A stretch of DNA of 64,000 nucleotides from Variovorax sp. OK212 (GTDB lineage Bacteria > Pseudomonadota > Gammaproteobacteria > Burkholderiales > Burkholderiaceae_C), in contig NZ_FOLP01000014.1 of the NCBI RefSeq assembly GCF_900112425.1, positions 1 to 64,000 on the forward strand. The letters are read 5' to 3'. The notes beneath the pieces were generated by a model. It did no database searches and was not told where the DNA came from. It saw only the letters and a list, made by a program, of their open reading frames with translations. The position numbers and the translations under genes were made by a program. Shown piece after piece: positions 16,036 through 25,236 of the stretch (its first letter is position 1; each line of letters opens with the position of its first letter).

Positions 16036-17229
16036 ATGTCGACGTCCGTCGCCCCGTCCTCGTTGCCTTCGCTGCCCCCCGGCCTGCCCGGGCGTCCGTC
16101 GTGGCGGGCGATGGCCGGGCTCACGCTGCTGGTCGCGCTGCTGCACCTGCTGCTGCTCGGGCTGGCGCCGATGGCCATCGGGCCGGAGCCCTCGCCGCTG
16201 GCGAACAAGTTCATCACGCGCACCATCGTGATCGCGCCGCCCGCCTCCGACACCCCCCCGGCGCCGGCTGCGGCCGCACCGGCCGAGGCCAGGCCGGCAC
16301 CGCCGCCCAAGCCGAGGCGCCCTCGCGCGCCGACGCCGCCCCGCCCGAAGCCGACCCCGGCCCCGGCTGCCGTGGCACCGGAACCGGACGCATCCACGCC
16401 ACCGCCCACGGACGCACCCGAACCGGTAGCCCAGGCCACGCCCGACGCAGGCGCGGCGCCACCCGATGCGGCGGCGAGCGCGCCAGCGGCTGCATCGTCC
16501 CCCGCCGGAGGCACCGGAACCGGCACCGCGGCCGCCGGCGGCGAAGCCTCGGGCACCATCGCCGGCACCGAGGCACTGAGGATTCCGGGCTCGGTCACGC
16601 TCGACTTCGAAGCCACGGGCCAGATCGGGGCCTCGCCCCAGCGGGGCGTGTTCGGCGAACTGGTGTGGCTGCAGGACGGCACCCGCTACGACGGGCGGCT
16701 GACGCTCAAGGCCGTGTTCTTCACCTTGCTCAACTGGCACAGCACCGGCCGCATCGGCCCTTCAGGCCTGGAGCCGGAGCGTTACTCCGAAAGCCGCAAG
16801 TCCGAGGTGGCCTCGCATTTCGTGCGCGACCAGGGGCAGGTCGTGTTCAGCAGCAACGTGCCCCCGGTGCCGCTGCTGCCCGGCGCGCAGGACCGCATGA
16901 GCGTGATGATGCAGCTCGGCGGGCTGCTGGCGGCCAGCCCGCAGCGCTACCCGGCCGGCACCCGGATCTCGGTGCAGACGGTGGGGCCGCGCGATGCCGA
17001 TATGTGGGTCTTCGTGGTCGGCGAGGAGGAAAAAGTGAGCCTGCCGGCCGGCGAGTACGCCGCGCGCAAGCTCACCCGCATCCCGCGCAAGGAGTTCGAC
17101 CGAAAGCTAGAACTGTGGCTGGCCCCGGCCTACGGCTACCTGCCGGTGCGCATCAAGCAGACGGAACCCAACGGGGACTTCGCTGACGCCCAATTGCGCA
17201 AACCCCTACCCGCCGGACCTGCAAACTGA
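16036..17229 (+). CDS. DUF3108 domain protein with TonB/TolA-like N-terminus
   Basis: This is a protein of about 397 residues from the ATG giving MSTSVAPSSLPSL; a TTG 69 bases upstream is an alternative. A short cytoplasmic tail precedes one membrane helix (MAGLTLLVALLHLLLLGLAP). About 140 residues of Pro/Ala/Lys-rich sequence follow (PPPKPRRPRAPTPPRPKPTP), like the periplasm-spanning arm of TonB or TolA. The globular C-terminal part (about residues 190-390) matches DUF3108, with GLEPERYSESRKSEV, FSSNVPPVPLLPGAQDRMS and KLELWLAPAYGYLPVRIKQ. DUF3108 proteins are thought to sit in the periplasm or outer membrane; function is unproven. It is divergent from the FAH-family gene. Confidence 0.75.
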   Translation: MSTSVAPSSLPSLPPGLPGRPSWRAMAGLTLLVALLHLLLLGLAPMAIGPEPSPLANKFITRTIVIAPPASDTPPAPAAAAPAEARPAPPPKPRRPRAPTPPRPKPTPAPAAVAPEPDASTPPPTDAPEPVAQATPDAGAAPPDAAASAPAAASSPAGGTGTGTAAAGGEASGTIAGTEALRIPGSVTLDFEATGQIGASPQRGVFGELVWLQDGTRYDGRLTLKAVFFTLLNWHSTGRIGPSGLEPERYSESRKSEVASHFVRDQGQVVFSSNVPPVPLLPGAQDRMSVMMQLGGLLAASPQRYPAGTRISVQTVGPRDADMWVFVVGEEEKVSLPAGEYAARKLTRIPRKEFDRKLELWLAPAYGYLPVRIKQTEPNGDFADAQLRKPLPAGPAN

Positions 17230-17298
17230 GGAGAAAGTCACATCATCGGGACCAAAGGCAAAAAGTAAACCGTTAGTTTTACAAAAAGACAACCAGAC

Positions 17299-17326
17299 TT
17301 GAAACTGGCGCGTTGATTGCTATCTA
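17299..17326 (+). promoter_or_regulatory. Candidate sigma-70 promoter of the DUF3567 gene
   Basis: TTGAAA (17299-17304) and TATCTA (17321-17326) are separated by 16 bases inside an AT-rich patch (17240-17330) that contrasts with the surrounding sequence. Transcription would start near 17333. That makes the ATG at 17333 unlikely as a normal start and favours the ATG at 17366. Confidence 0.45.
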
Positions 17327-17365
17327 ACCCCCATGAACGCCATCGACTTTCTCACAGGGCCCGCC

Positions 17366-17644
17366 ATGAACATGCTTTATGACTCGGAGTCTTTCGTCGT
17401 CGTGCACGTGCAGCCCAATGAAGGCGACGAGCCGGCGCAGCCCAATGTGCCGGTTCTGGAACGCCACGGCTTCGAGATCGTGGACAAGCGTTCGGGCAAG
17501 GAGGTCTACCTCGACGGCTCGTGGGCCGAACTGTTCCAGCAGCAGATCGCCGCCTGGCAGCTCAACACCCCCACCCAGGAAGAAGTGGAAGACACGCTCG
17601 AAGGCTATGCCGAGCTGGCCCACACGCCGGTCCTGGTGCACTGA
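17366..17644 (+). CDS. DUF3567 family protein
   Basis: This is a 92-residue cytoplasmic protein beginning MNMLYDSESFVVVHVQPNEG, which is the usual start of DUF3567, a small family restricted to Burkholderiales. An upstream in-frame ATG (17333) would add 11 residues but falls at the predicted transcription start. Conserved features are FEIVDKRSGKEVYLDGSWAE and a helical end EEVEDTLEGYAELA. Function is unknown. The gene has its own candidate promoter and is followed by a strong terminator, so it is probably a single-gene unit. Confidence 0.85.
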   Translation: MNMLYDSESFVVVHVQPNEGDEPAQPNVPVLERHGFEIVDKRSGKEVYLDGSWAELFQQQIAAWQLNTPTQEEVEDTLEGYAELAHTPVLVH

Positions 17645-17686
17645 GGCAGCCAAGCCCCTCGGCTTTTCCGGTCTTCCGGCAGCAAG

Positions 17687-17710
17687 AAGCGCCCCGCGGG
17701 GCGCTTTTTT
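17687..17710 (+). terminator. Rho-independent terminator after DUF3567
   Basis: A perfect 20-base palindrome, AAGCGCCCCG followed by CGGGGCGCTT, runs into six T residues on the plus strand. It lies 43 bases after the DUF3567 stop and just before the converging AbrB-type gene. Confidence 0.85.
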
Positions 17711-17737
17711 CATTCAACTGCCGCCTTCGGCAGCTTT

Positions 17738-18832
17738 TCAGCGGTAGATCCACCGGAACATCGGCCCCACCAGCAGCAGCACCGCCACCAGCCGGCACAC
17801 CTGGAACGCCGTGACCACCGGCACGCCCAGCTGCAGCACCTTGGCGGTGATCGACATCTCGGCGATGCCGCCCGGCGAGGTGCCCAGGATCATCGTGGCC
17901 GGGTGCAGCCCCGTCGCCCAGGCCAGCAGCCACGCCACCGCGCCGCACAACACCAGCATGCCCAAGGTGCCCAGCGCCACCGAGCCCAGCCAGCGCGGCG
18001 CCGTGTGCAGGAACTCGCGGCTGAAGCGCACGCCCAGGCTCACCGCGATCACCAGCTGCGCGGCGTTCGACATCCAGCCCGGCACCGCCGACAGCGACTG
18101 CCCGGCCACGGTGAACGCCATCGCCACCAGCAGCGGCCCCATGAACCACGGGTTGGTGCGCTTCAGCGCGCGCATCGCCAGCCCGCCGATGCCGGTCGCC
18201 GCGGCCAGCAGCGCCAGCCCGCCCAGGTCGACGTCGCGCGCACCGGGCGGGTTGATCTCGAGGCCGTGCAGCCCGCTCCACTGCATCGCGAACGGGATCG
18301 TCACCGTCACCACCACCAGCCGCAGGCTGTGCGCGGCGGCCACGAGGTCGGTGCGCGCGCCGGCCGATTCGGCCATCAGCGTCATCTCCGACGCGCCGCC
18401 GATGGCGCCCGAGAAGTAAGTCGTGGCTCTCATGGATCTCGGCGGCACGTGGGCCATGCGCACCGCGTGCATCCGGTGCAGCCAGCGCCCGAAGCCCCAG
18501 CCCAGCAGCAGTGCCCAGGCAATGGCCAGCGCAATCGCCCACCACACGCCCGCCACCAGCGACACCACGTGCGGCGTGAAGTACAGGCCCAGCGCGGTGC
18601 CGATGGTCCACTGCCCCGCGTTGCGCAGCGGCGTGGCGCTGGCGGTCGGCGCCCCGGCCATCGAGGCCAGCGACACCGCGAGCAGCGGGCCGATCATCCA
18701 GGGCAGCGGCGTGTGCAGCGCCAGGCAGGCGCCCGCGGCGGCCAGCGCAAGGAGCAGCGTGGCCAGCACGCGAACGAGGAAGCGAGGAGACAAGGGCGGG
18801 CGCGTACAGGCGAAAGCGGAAAAGGACGGCAC
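17738..18832 (-). CDS. AbrB family (PF05145-type) integral membrane protein
   Basis: This is a polytopic membrane protein of about 364 residues from a GTG start (18832); no ATG is available in frame between there and the first helix. It has roughly ten hydrophobic segments arranged as two similar halves. Each half holds a WMIGPLL / FMGPLLVAMAF-type motif with a conserved Gly-Pro, and SGAIGGASEMTLMAE / GTSPGGIAEMSITAK in the second part of each. This internal duplication is the hallmark of the membrane AbrB family, named after a putative ammonia monooxygenase and unrelated to the Bacillus DNA-binding AbrB. The transported substrate is unknown. It is divergent from the ChaN gene. Confidence 0.85.
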   Translation of the reverse strand: MPSFSAFACTRPPLSPRFLVRVLATLLLALAAAGACLALHTPLPWMIGPLLAVSLASMAGAPTASATPLRNAGQWTIGTALGLYFTPHVVSLVAGVWWAIALAIAWALLLGWGFGRWLHRMHAVRMAHVPPRSMRATTYFSGAIGGASEMTLMAESAGARTDLVAAAHSLRLVVVTVTIPFAMQWSGLHGLEINPPGARDVDLGGLALLAAATGIGGLAMRALKRTNPWFMGPLLVAMAFTVAGQSLSAVPGWMSNAAQLVIAVSLGVRFSREFLHTAPRWLGSVALGTLGMLVLCGAVAWLLAWATGLHPATMILGTSPGGIAEMSITAKVLQLGVPVVTAFQVCRLVAVLLLVGPMFRWIYR

Positions 18833-18865
18833 GGCGTGCGCGCAGCGACCGCATAGTATGGCGCG

Positions 18866-19741
18866 ATGCGTCCTCCACACCGGCCCGCGCGGGCCTCCCG
18901 CCTGCTGTTCCCCCCGCTCGCCCTGCTCGGCCTGCTCGCAGTTGCCACCTTCGCGGGCTGCGGTGCCTTCGCGCCCGGCGCCGACGCGCCCGATGCCCCC
19001 ATCGCGCGCCGTGTCGACGCGCTGCAGCCGGTGGGCGCGCTGCTGCTCGGCGAGCAGCACGACGCGCCCGAGCACCACGCGATCGAGCGCGAGACGGTCG
19101 AGGCGCTGGTCGCGCGCGGCCACCTCGCCGCGCTGGCACTCGAGATGGCCGAGGAAGGCCGCAGCACCGCGCACGTCGCGCCCACCGCCACCGAGGCGCA
19201 GGTGCAAGCCGCGCTCGACTGGAGCGACAAGGCCTGGCCCTGGGCCAGCTACGGCCCGGCGGTGATGGTGGCGGTGCGCGCCGGCGTGCCGGTGGTCGGC
19301 GCCAACCTGCCGCGCGCCCGCATGAAGGACGCGATGGCCGACGTCTCGCTCGACGCGCAGCTCAACGGCGAGGCCTACGCCGCGCAGCAGGACGCCGTGC
19401 GCGACGGCCACTGCGGGATGCTCCCCGAATCGCAGATCGTGCCGATGACGCGCATCCAGGTCGGCCGAGACCGCGCGATGGCGCAGGCCATCGTCAAGGC
19501 CAGGCGGCCGGGCCAGACGGTGCTGCTGATCGCCGGCGCGGGCCACGTGATCCGCACGCTGGGCGTGCCGCAGCACCTGCCGGACGAGGTCAAGGTCGCG
19601 TCGGTGCGGCTGATGGCCGCGCCCGCGACCACCGCCACGGTGGCCGGCGACTTCGACAAGACCTGGTTCACGCCGCCGCTGCCCGAGAAGGATTACTGCG
19701 CGGAGTTCAAGCGCCAGTCCAGGCCGCAACCGAAGGCCTGA
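18866..19741 (+). CDS. ChaN family lipoprotein
   Basis: This is a 291-residue lipoprotein with signal and lipobox FAGC. The defining motif LLGEQHDAPEHHAIE appears soon after the lipid anchor, followed by ALEMAEEGRS and, later, LLIAGAGHVIRTLGVPQHL. ChaN proteins are haem-binding, iron-regulated lipoproteins and share a fold with TraB/GumN-type proteins. Length and motif order are normal. It is divergent from the AbrB-type gene and ends before a bidirectional terminator shared with the large repeat-protein gene. Confidence 0.87.
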   Translation: MRPPHRPARASRLLFPPLALLGLLAVATFAGCGAFAPGADAPDAPIARRVDALQPVGALLLGEQHDAPEHHAIERETVEALVARGHLAALALEMAEEGRSTAHVAPTATEAQVQAALDWSDKAWPWASYGPAVMVAVRAGVPVVGANLPRARMKDAMADVSLDAQLNGEAYAAQQDAVRDGHCGMLPESQIVPMTRIQVGRDRAMAQAIVKARRPGQTVLLIAGAGHVIRTLGVPQHLPDEVKVASVRLMAAPATTATVAGDFDKTWFTPPLPEKDYCAEFKRQSRPQPKA

Positions 19742-19771
19742 ACGCTCCCTCCGCGTCACGGCGCGCACAAA

Positions 19772-19807
19772 AAGAAAGCCGCAAGCCCGAAGGCCTGCGG
19801 CTTTCTT
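19772..19807. terminator. Bidirectional terminator between chaN and the repeat-protein gene
   Basis: A 12-base perfect stem, AAGAAAGCCGCA (19772-19783) and TGCGGCTTTCTT (19796-19807), has a 12-base loop that can also fold. A-rich and T-rich flanks on opposite sides allow use in both directions, ending chaN transcription and that of the converging 5.3-kb gene. Confidence 0.8.
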
Positions 19808-19846
19808 GTCGTCCAGCGGGTCCATGGACCCGCGGCCCCGCCTCGC

Positions 19847-22800
19847 TCAGCGCGCCGAGATCGTCGACACCGACGCGTTGCCCGTGGCCGATGCCGTGAT
19901 CTGGTTGCCCGCCGTGCGCAGCGTGCTGCCGCCCACCGCGCCCGACACGCCCACGCCGAAGTTCACGCTCGTCACCGTGGCGGTCACCGCGCCTGTGTTG
20001 ACCTGGTAGTTGGCCACCGCGGCGCTCGGCGTGCCGGTGTTCAACGCGGTCTGGGTCAGCCGGTTGGTGGCGCTGTTGCCCACCGCCTGCGCGGCCAGCG
20101 CGTTGCCCGTGACGCCGACCGTGCCGTTCGAGACGCCCGCGCCCAGTGCCGTGCCGTTGAGCGCCACCTGGTAGCTGGTGCCCATGCTTTCGGCCTTCAC
20201 CGCGCCGGTGTTGGTCTGGCTGTTCAGGATGGCCGCGCTCGCGCCCACGTTGAGCGCCAGCGGCGTGCCCGCGAGGCTCGACGAGCCCACCGCCGCCGCG
20301 GGGCCGTAGCCCGCGCCGCCGCTCGACTCGAGCACGTTGGTCGCCGCATTGCCGCGCGCCAGTGCGGCGGTGCTGTTGCCGTCGATCGACACGCTGCCGC
20401 CGTTCAGCGGCACCGCGCCCGCCAGCGTCACGCCGGCCATGGTGCTGGCCGTGGCCGTCACCGCGGCGCTGCTGGCCTGCACGTTGGCGATGCCGGCGCT
20501 CGCACCCTGCGTGGCGCCGCTCGCCACCGACAGCGTGTTGGCCGCGCGGTTGGCCGAGGCTTCGGCGAAGGTGCTGTTGCCCGACACGGTGAGCGCGCCG
20601 TTGACCAGGCCCTGCGTGCCGGCCACGGCGCGGTCGTCGTTGTAGATCGACGTGCTGGCCGTGCTGCCGACCGTCGCGGCGGCCGTCTGGCGGTTCGACA
20701 GCACGTGGTCGCCGGTGGCGCTCACGTTGTCGGGGCCACCCGTCTCGGCCAGCGTCGCCGTGCCCGTGCTGCCCACCGGCCGCGTGTTGACCGCGGCCAC
20801 GCCGAGCGTGTTGGTCGCGTCGTTGGTCACGGCCAGCGCGGTGTTGCTGTTGCCCGAGAGGCGCACCGCCGAGTTGCTCGACGCGGCCGGCGCGAACAGC
20901 TCCAGCGTGGACGACGCCGTCACCGGTGCCGTGCCCGACTGCGACGACTGCAGCGCCGAGCGCGCCGCCACGTTCGCGCCTTCGAGCGCCACGCTGTTGA
21001 GCGCCGTGTTGGCCACGGCCTTCGCGCTCTGGCTGTTGTTCGACACGCTCAGCGTCGAAGTGCCCACGCCCGACAGCGCCGCGGTGTCGATGCCCGTGCT
21101 GCCCGTTGCCGTGGCCGACACCGCGCCGGTGCCCTGCTGCACGTTGGCCAGCACCTGGTCGGCCAGCACGGCCACGGCCGACGCCGGGCCCGCCAGCGCC
21201 GTGGCCGGCAGCGCCGAGCTGCCCGCGATGGTGCCGCTCTTCACCGCGAGGCTGTTGGTCGCGGCGCTGCCGGTGGCGGCGGCGCCGGTGCTGTTGCCTT
21301 CCAGCGTGGCGCTGCTGCCGGCCAGCGCGTTGGCACCGGTCAGCGTGAGGCGGCTCACGTTGTTGGCGCTGGCGGTCACCGCGGCGTTGCTGTCCTGCGC
21401 GTTCAGCACCACGGTGTGCGCCGACTGCGACGCGCCGCCGGCCAGCGAGGCCGCGTTGGTCGCGCGGTTGGCGGCCGCCTCGGCGTAGGTCGCGTTGCCG
21501 GTGATGGCGAAGCTGCTGTTGGTCAGCCCCGCGTTGACGGGCACCGCGCGGTCTTCGTTGTAGAGCGCGGTGTCGGCCGTGGCGGTGGCCGAGGTGCCGG
21601 CCGACTGCACGTTCACCAGCACCTGGTCGCCCAGCGCGAGGCTGGCGGACGGCACCGCGCCCTGCAGCGCCACGCCCGGCAGCGGCAGGCCGCCGCCCGA
21701 GCTGCCGCCCGCCACGCTCAGCTTGTTGTCCACGTCGTTGATCACGCCGAGCGCGGTGTTGCTGTTCTTCGCGATGCTCACCGACGACCCCGTGGCCGAG
21801 GCCTGTGCAAAGGCCTGCATGAACGAACGCGACGACACCGCCGCCGTGCTGCCCTGCGCCGACAGCAGCGCCGCGCGGGCGGCAACGTCGGTGGCCGTGA
21901 GCGCGATGGCGTTGCTGGCGGTGTTGGCCACCGCCTTGGCGCCCTGCGCGTTGTTCGACACGCTCAGCGTCGAGCCGGCCATGGGCGCACCGGGCAGGGT
22001 GTCCACGCCGAAGGCCGCCGCCACCCTGGAGGAAATCGGCGCCGTGCCGGTCACCAGCTGCACGTTCGACAGCGCATGGTCGGCAATGGCACCGGCCGCG
22101 CCCGCCACGCTGGCCGCGCCGCCCAGCGGCAGGCCGTTGCCCACCGCAATGGCCTCGCCCTTCACGTCGATGCGGTTGGCCGCGGCGTTGCCCGTGGCCG
22201 AGCCGCTGGCCGCATTGCCGTCGACGCTGACCTGCGAACCCTGCAGGCTCGCACCGCCCAGCACCACTCGCACGCCGTCCTTGTTGGCGAGCGAGGCGCC
22301 CTCCTGCCCCGTCAGCGAGGTGACCGTTGCACTGGTGAGCTGCAGGTTCTGCACCGCCGTGGTGGTCGCCACGCCCAGGCCGTCCACGCTCACGCCGTTG
22401 ACCGCGCTGTTGCTCGTGGCGCCGGCCAGGGTGGCGTTGCCGCTGGCATCGATCTTCGAATCCGCGACCGCGCCCACGACGGTGGTGAGCACTTCGGCCC
22501 CGCCGCTGCGTTGCGCCGACACCGTGCCCTGGCCCGACTGCGCGTTCTGCACGCTGAAGGCGGCGTTGGTGTTCAGCGTGTTGCCCGTGAGCGTGGCACC
22601 GCTCAGCGCGAAGCCCGCCGTGTCGATGTTGTTGGCCTTCACCGCCACCGTGTTGCCGGTGGCGCGGCTGCCGTAGGCCAGCGCCTGCGCCGTGTTGCCC
22701 GAGCTCGACACCGAGCCGTCGGCCAGCGTGCCCGTGACCGTGGTGCGCACCACCGTGCCGCCGGCCGCGATGGCCGAAACGCCGGTGGCCGCGCCCGCGA

Positions 22801-25168
22801 CCGCCTGCGTGTTGGTGACGTTGGCCACCGCCGCGTTCGCGCCGCTCACGTCGCCGAGCTTCAGCGTGAGGCCGCTGGCCGCGTCGTTGCCGTAGGTGGC
22901 GGCGACCAGGGCGTTGCGGTCGTTCACCACGCTGGCGTCGGACACGTTGCCGCCGACGGTCACCGCGAGCGTGTTGGTGCCGGTGGCCGAGGTGTTGATG
23001 TTGGCCTGCACCGACTGGTCGTTGAGGATGCCGTAGGCCGCGCGCACCGTGGGTTGGGTCGCGCCGTTGTTGTCGAACGGCAGGCCGCTCGCCACGTTGA
23101 CGTTCACGCTCGACGCCGCGCCGGCCGAAGGCGTGGCCGCCAGCGCACCGCCGGTCACGCCCAGGGTGTTGGTGGCCGCGTTGCCGTAGGCAATGGCGCG
23201 CTGCAGGTTGCCGCTGAGCGTGGCCGAGCCGCCCGCGAGGTTGCCGTTCACCGTCACGCGCGCCTCGGGGTTCGACAGGCCCGCGCCGACGCCCGAGTTC
23301 GCATCGGCCATCTGCACGCTCGCAATGCCCGCGCCCGTGCCGACGGCGTTGCCGCTCAAGGTCAGCGTGTGGGTGGCGCCGTTGCCCAGCGCCACCGCTT
23401 CCTGGCGGTTGTCGCTCATCGCCAGCGTGCTGTTGGCGACGTCCGCGCCGCCGCCGTTGGCGATCAGTGCCAGCTGCGAGCCCATGTTGATGGCCGCGAC
23501 GCCGCCGTCGTACAGGCCCTGCAGGTTGCTCATGGTCACGGCGCCGCCGGCGGACACACGCCCGTCGGAACTCGTGCCGCCGGTGAGCACGGCGTTGCCG
23601 TTGCCGATGGCCACGCTGCCGGCCTGCAGCGCCAGGCTCTGCGTGACCTGGTTGCCCTGCGCGGTGGCCGCCACGGTGTTGCCGGCCACCGTGACCGCGC
23701 TGCCGCTGGTCTGGCCGGCGCCGGGCGCGGGTGCCTCGCCGGTCTGCGCGCCGATCACCGAGGGCGTGATGAACGCCGTCACCGGGGCCGAGAAGTTGGC
23801 CTGCTGGTTCGACACCGCCGCGGTGCCCGTGAACGAGGCCGCGTTCTTGCCGGTGGCGATCGCGCTCGACGCGGTGTTGCCGGTGGCGTCCGCCGTGATG
23901 CCGTTGTCCGACAGCGTGACCGCGCCGGCCTTGCTCGACTGCACGCCGGCCAGGATCAGCGCGCCGTCGGTCTGCGCGAAGGTGGCCGCGCCGATGTTGC
24001 CCTGGCTGTTGACGATGGCCAGGTCGCTGTTGACGTTGGTGGTCACGCCCACGCCGTTGTGCGTGCTGTTGTTGGCGGCCGTGGCGGCGGTGCCGGTGCC
24101 CGCCACGCTCAGGTCGCCGATCACGATGCGGTTGCCCGCCACGCCGGCCGCGCCGAGCGCCTCGTTGCCGGTGGCCGCGCTGGAGATGTCGTTGCCGCGC
24201 ACCGACAGCGAACCGGTCAGCACGTTGGCACCGCCCGCTGGCGCGCCGCTCACGATGCCCATGACGACCGAGCCCGTGTTGACGGCCGAGTGCGTGGCCA
24301 GGATGCCGTTGCCGTTGGCCTGCAGGTTGGCGACCACCGCCGAGCCCGCGAAGGACGCGCTGCCCTGGATCTCGGCCGTGCTGGTGGCGCTGTTGGCCTT
24401 GAGCACCGCGGAGATCGAATTGCGTTCGAGCACCGCCGCCGTGCTCAGCGTGTTGCCCGCGTTGGCCGTGAGCATCAGGTCGACCAGGCTGCCCTGCACG
24501 CGCGCCTCCGAGCCGCCGCCGGTGGCCGACTGCAGCGAGGTCACCACGATGTTGCCCTTGGCGTCGAACAGCTGCGCGCCGGCCGGGTAGGTCAGCACCG
24601 AGCTGCCCGCCTGCGGCGCGGCGCCGGTCGCGGCCGTGCCCGACACCACCGAGCTGCCGCTGTTGAGCGTGGTCGCCGCCGAGATGGTGTTGTCGGCATT
24701 CACCACGCTGCCGCTTTGCAGCACGGCCGACTCGAGCACCAGCTTGCTGTTGAGCACGCTGCTGTTGATCACGCCCGTGTTGGTCGACACGCCGAGCGTG
24801 GCCGCGTTGTTCACCGGCAGGGGCGTGGCCGGCTGGATGCCGTTGGCGAAGCTGTTGCCGGTGGCGGTGGCGCCGATCAGGTTGCCGGTGGTGCTCGCGG
24901 CCACGGGGTTCGGGTTCGACGGCGTGCCGGTGGAGGTGGTGCCCACCGTGGCGTTGGTGATGGACGCCGCGACGTTCGCGGCATTGGCGTTGCCCGAGTT
25001 CACCGTCGGCGTGCCGGTGGCCGTGCCGTGGTAGGTGGCATCGACCAGCGTTTCCGCGGCCTGCGCCCCGGAGGCGGCGATCAACGCCGTCGCCACGGCC
25101 GTGGCGATGGTGCTGCGGCTGAACATGGGCGCGCGTGCGGCCCGGCTTTGGATCTTGCGTGCTTTCAT
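19847..25168 (-). CDS. Giant exported beta-strand repeat protein, HfaD-like adhesin candidate
   Basis: This is a 1773-residue exported protein with a good start: GAGGAG precedes MKARKIQSRAARAPMFS. A long Sec signal ends GAQA at about residue 38. The mature part is almost all Ala, Val, Ser, Thr, Asn and Gly, and I find no Cys and no Trp in it. It consists of units built on a motif like SGNxxxAxAxGNxAxNxL followed by valine-rich strands with an NxQ or NVQ turn. Units alternate about 86-98 and 62-74 residues, and residues 980-1592 form two copies of a 306-residue super-repeat. There is no autotransporter barrel, YadA anchor or LPXTG. With the CsgG-type and HfaA-like genes upstream it fits an HfaD-type surface protein, though Caulobacter HfaD is, as I recall, much shorter. 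A generic adhesin is the alternative. Confidence 0.7.
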   Translation of the reverse strand: MKARKIQSRAARAPMFSRSTIATAVATALIAASGAQAAETLVDATYHGTATGTPTVNSGNANAANVAASITNATVGTTSTGTPSNPNPVAASTTGNLIGATATGNSFANGIQPATPLPVNNAATLGVSTNTGVINSSVLNSKLVLESAVLQSGSVVNADNTISAATTLNSGSSVVSGTAATGAAPQAGSSVLTYPAGAQLFDAKGNIVVTSLQSATGGGSEARVQGSLVDLMLTANAGNTLSTAAVLERNSISAVLKANSATSTAEIQGSASFAGSAVVANLQANGNGILATHSAVNTGSVVMGIVSGAPAGGANVLTGSLSVRGNDISSAATGNEALGAAGVAGNRIVIGDLSVAGTGTAATAANNSTHNGVGVTTNVNSDLAIVNSQGNIGAATFAQTDGALILAGVQSSKAGAVTLSDNGITADATGNTASSAIATGKNAASFTGTAAVSNQQANFSAPVTAFITPSVIGAQTGEAPAPGAGQTSGSAVTVAGNTVAATAQGNQVTQSLALQAGSVAIGNGNAVLTGGTSSDGRVSAGGAVTMSNLQGLYDGGVAAINMGSQLALIANGGGADVANSTLAMSDNRQEAVALGNGATHTLTLSGNAVGTGAGIASVQMADANSGVGAGLSNPEARVTVNGNLAGGSATLSGNLQRAIAYGNAATNTLGVTGGALAATPSAGAASSVNVNVASGLPFDNNGATQPTVRAAYGILNDQSVQANINTSATGTNTLAVTVGGNVSDASVVNDRNALVAATYGNDAASGLTLKLGDVSGANAAVANVTNTQAVAGAATGVSAIAAGGTVVRTTVTGTLADGSVSSSGNTAQALAYGSRATGNTVAVKANNIDTAGFALSGATLTGNTLNTNAAFSVQNAQSGQGTVSAQRSGGAEVLTTVVGAVADSKIDASGNATLAGATSNSAVNGVSVDGLGVATTTAVQNLQLTSATVTSLTGQEGASLANKDGVRVVLGGASLQGSQVSVDGNAASGSATGNAAANRIDVKGEAIAVGNGLPLGGAASVAGAAGAIADHALSNVQLVTGTAPISSRVAAAFGVDTLPGAPMAGSTLSVSNNAQGAKAVANTASNAIALTATDVAARAALLSAQGSTAAVSSRSFMQAFAQASATGSSVSIAKNSNTALGVINDVDNKLSVAGGSSGGGLPLPGVALQGAVPSASLALGDQVLVNVQSAGTSATATADTALYNEDRAVPVNAGLTNSSFAITGNATYAEAAANRATNAASLAGGASQSAHTVVLNAQDSNAAVTASANNVSRLTLTGANALAGSSATLEGNSTGAAATGSAATNSLAVKSGTIAGSSALPATALAGPASAVAVLADQVLANVQQGTGAVSATATGSTGIDTAALSGVGTSTLSVSNNSQSAKAVANTALNSVALEGANVAARSALQSSQSGTAPVTASSTLELFAPAASSNSAVRLSGNSNTALAVTNDATNTLGVAAVNTRPVGSTGTATLAETGGPDNVSATGDHVLSNRQTAAATVGSTASTSIYNDDRAVAGTQGLVNGALTVSGNSTFAEASANRAANTLSVASGATQGASAGIANVQASSAAVTATASTMAGVTLAGAVPLNGGSVSIDGNSTAALARGNAATNVLESSGGAGYGPAAAVGSSSLAGTPLALNVGASAAILNSQTNTGAVKAESMGTSYQVALNGTALGAGVSNGTVGVTGNALAAQAVGNSATNRLTQTALNTGTPSAAVANYQVNTGAVTATVTSVNFGVGVSGAVGGSTLRTAGNQITASATGNASVSTISAR
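20393..22231 (-). repeat. Two tandem copies of a ~306-residue super-repeat
   Basis: Within the repeat protein, four unit types recur in the same order. A begins VSVDGNAASG at residue 980 and ATLEGNSTG at 1287. B is LSVSNNAQGAKAVANTA at 1068 and LSVSNNSQSAKAVANTA at 1373. C is VSIAKNSNTALGV at 1130 and VRLSGNSNTALAV at 1435. D is FAITGNATYAEAAANRA at 1220 and LTVSGNSTFAEASANRA at 1526. All four offsets are 305-307 residues, and a third A unit at 1593 is again 306 on. This indicates duplication of a roughly 918-base block. Confidence 0.85.
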
Positions 25169-25206
25169 GGCGTGACTCCTCGGGTGTTGGAAGCGGTCAG
25201 GGTCGG

Positions 25207-25236
25207 AAAAAAAGAAGGCGGCGCGCACGGCTGCGC
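25207..25236 (-). terminator. Weak hairpin and T-run between the CsgG-type and repeat-protein genes
   Basis: In the 136-base gap, the minus strand can form GCGCA-GCCG-TGCGC (25223-25236), followed nine bases on by seven T residues (25207-25213). The stem is only five base pairs, so this may be a partial terminator or attenuator, or nothing. The gap ends with a strong ribosome binding site for the repeat protein. Confidence 0.3.

Noticed and set aside
17333..17365. Upstream ATG for the DUF3567 gene
   Set aside because: It lacks a ribosome binding site, falls at the predicted transcription start, and the DUF3567 family normally begins at the second ATG.
17738..18832. AbrB as a DNA-binding transition-state regulator
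   Set aside because: The protein is a ten-helix membrane protein; the name is shared only by historical accident.
19847..25168. CRISPR array or DNA satellite reading of the repeated region
   Set aside because: The periodicity is in the protein (62-98 and 306 residues) with variable DNA, there are no identical short repeats with unique spacers, and an intact signal peptide and frame are present.
19847..25168. Classical or trimeric autotransporter (type V) for the repeat protein
   Set aside because: There is no C-terminal beta-barrel, YadA anchor, TPS domain or extended signal region that I can see; the neighbouring CsgG-type pore is a better route.
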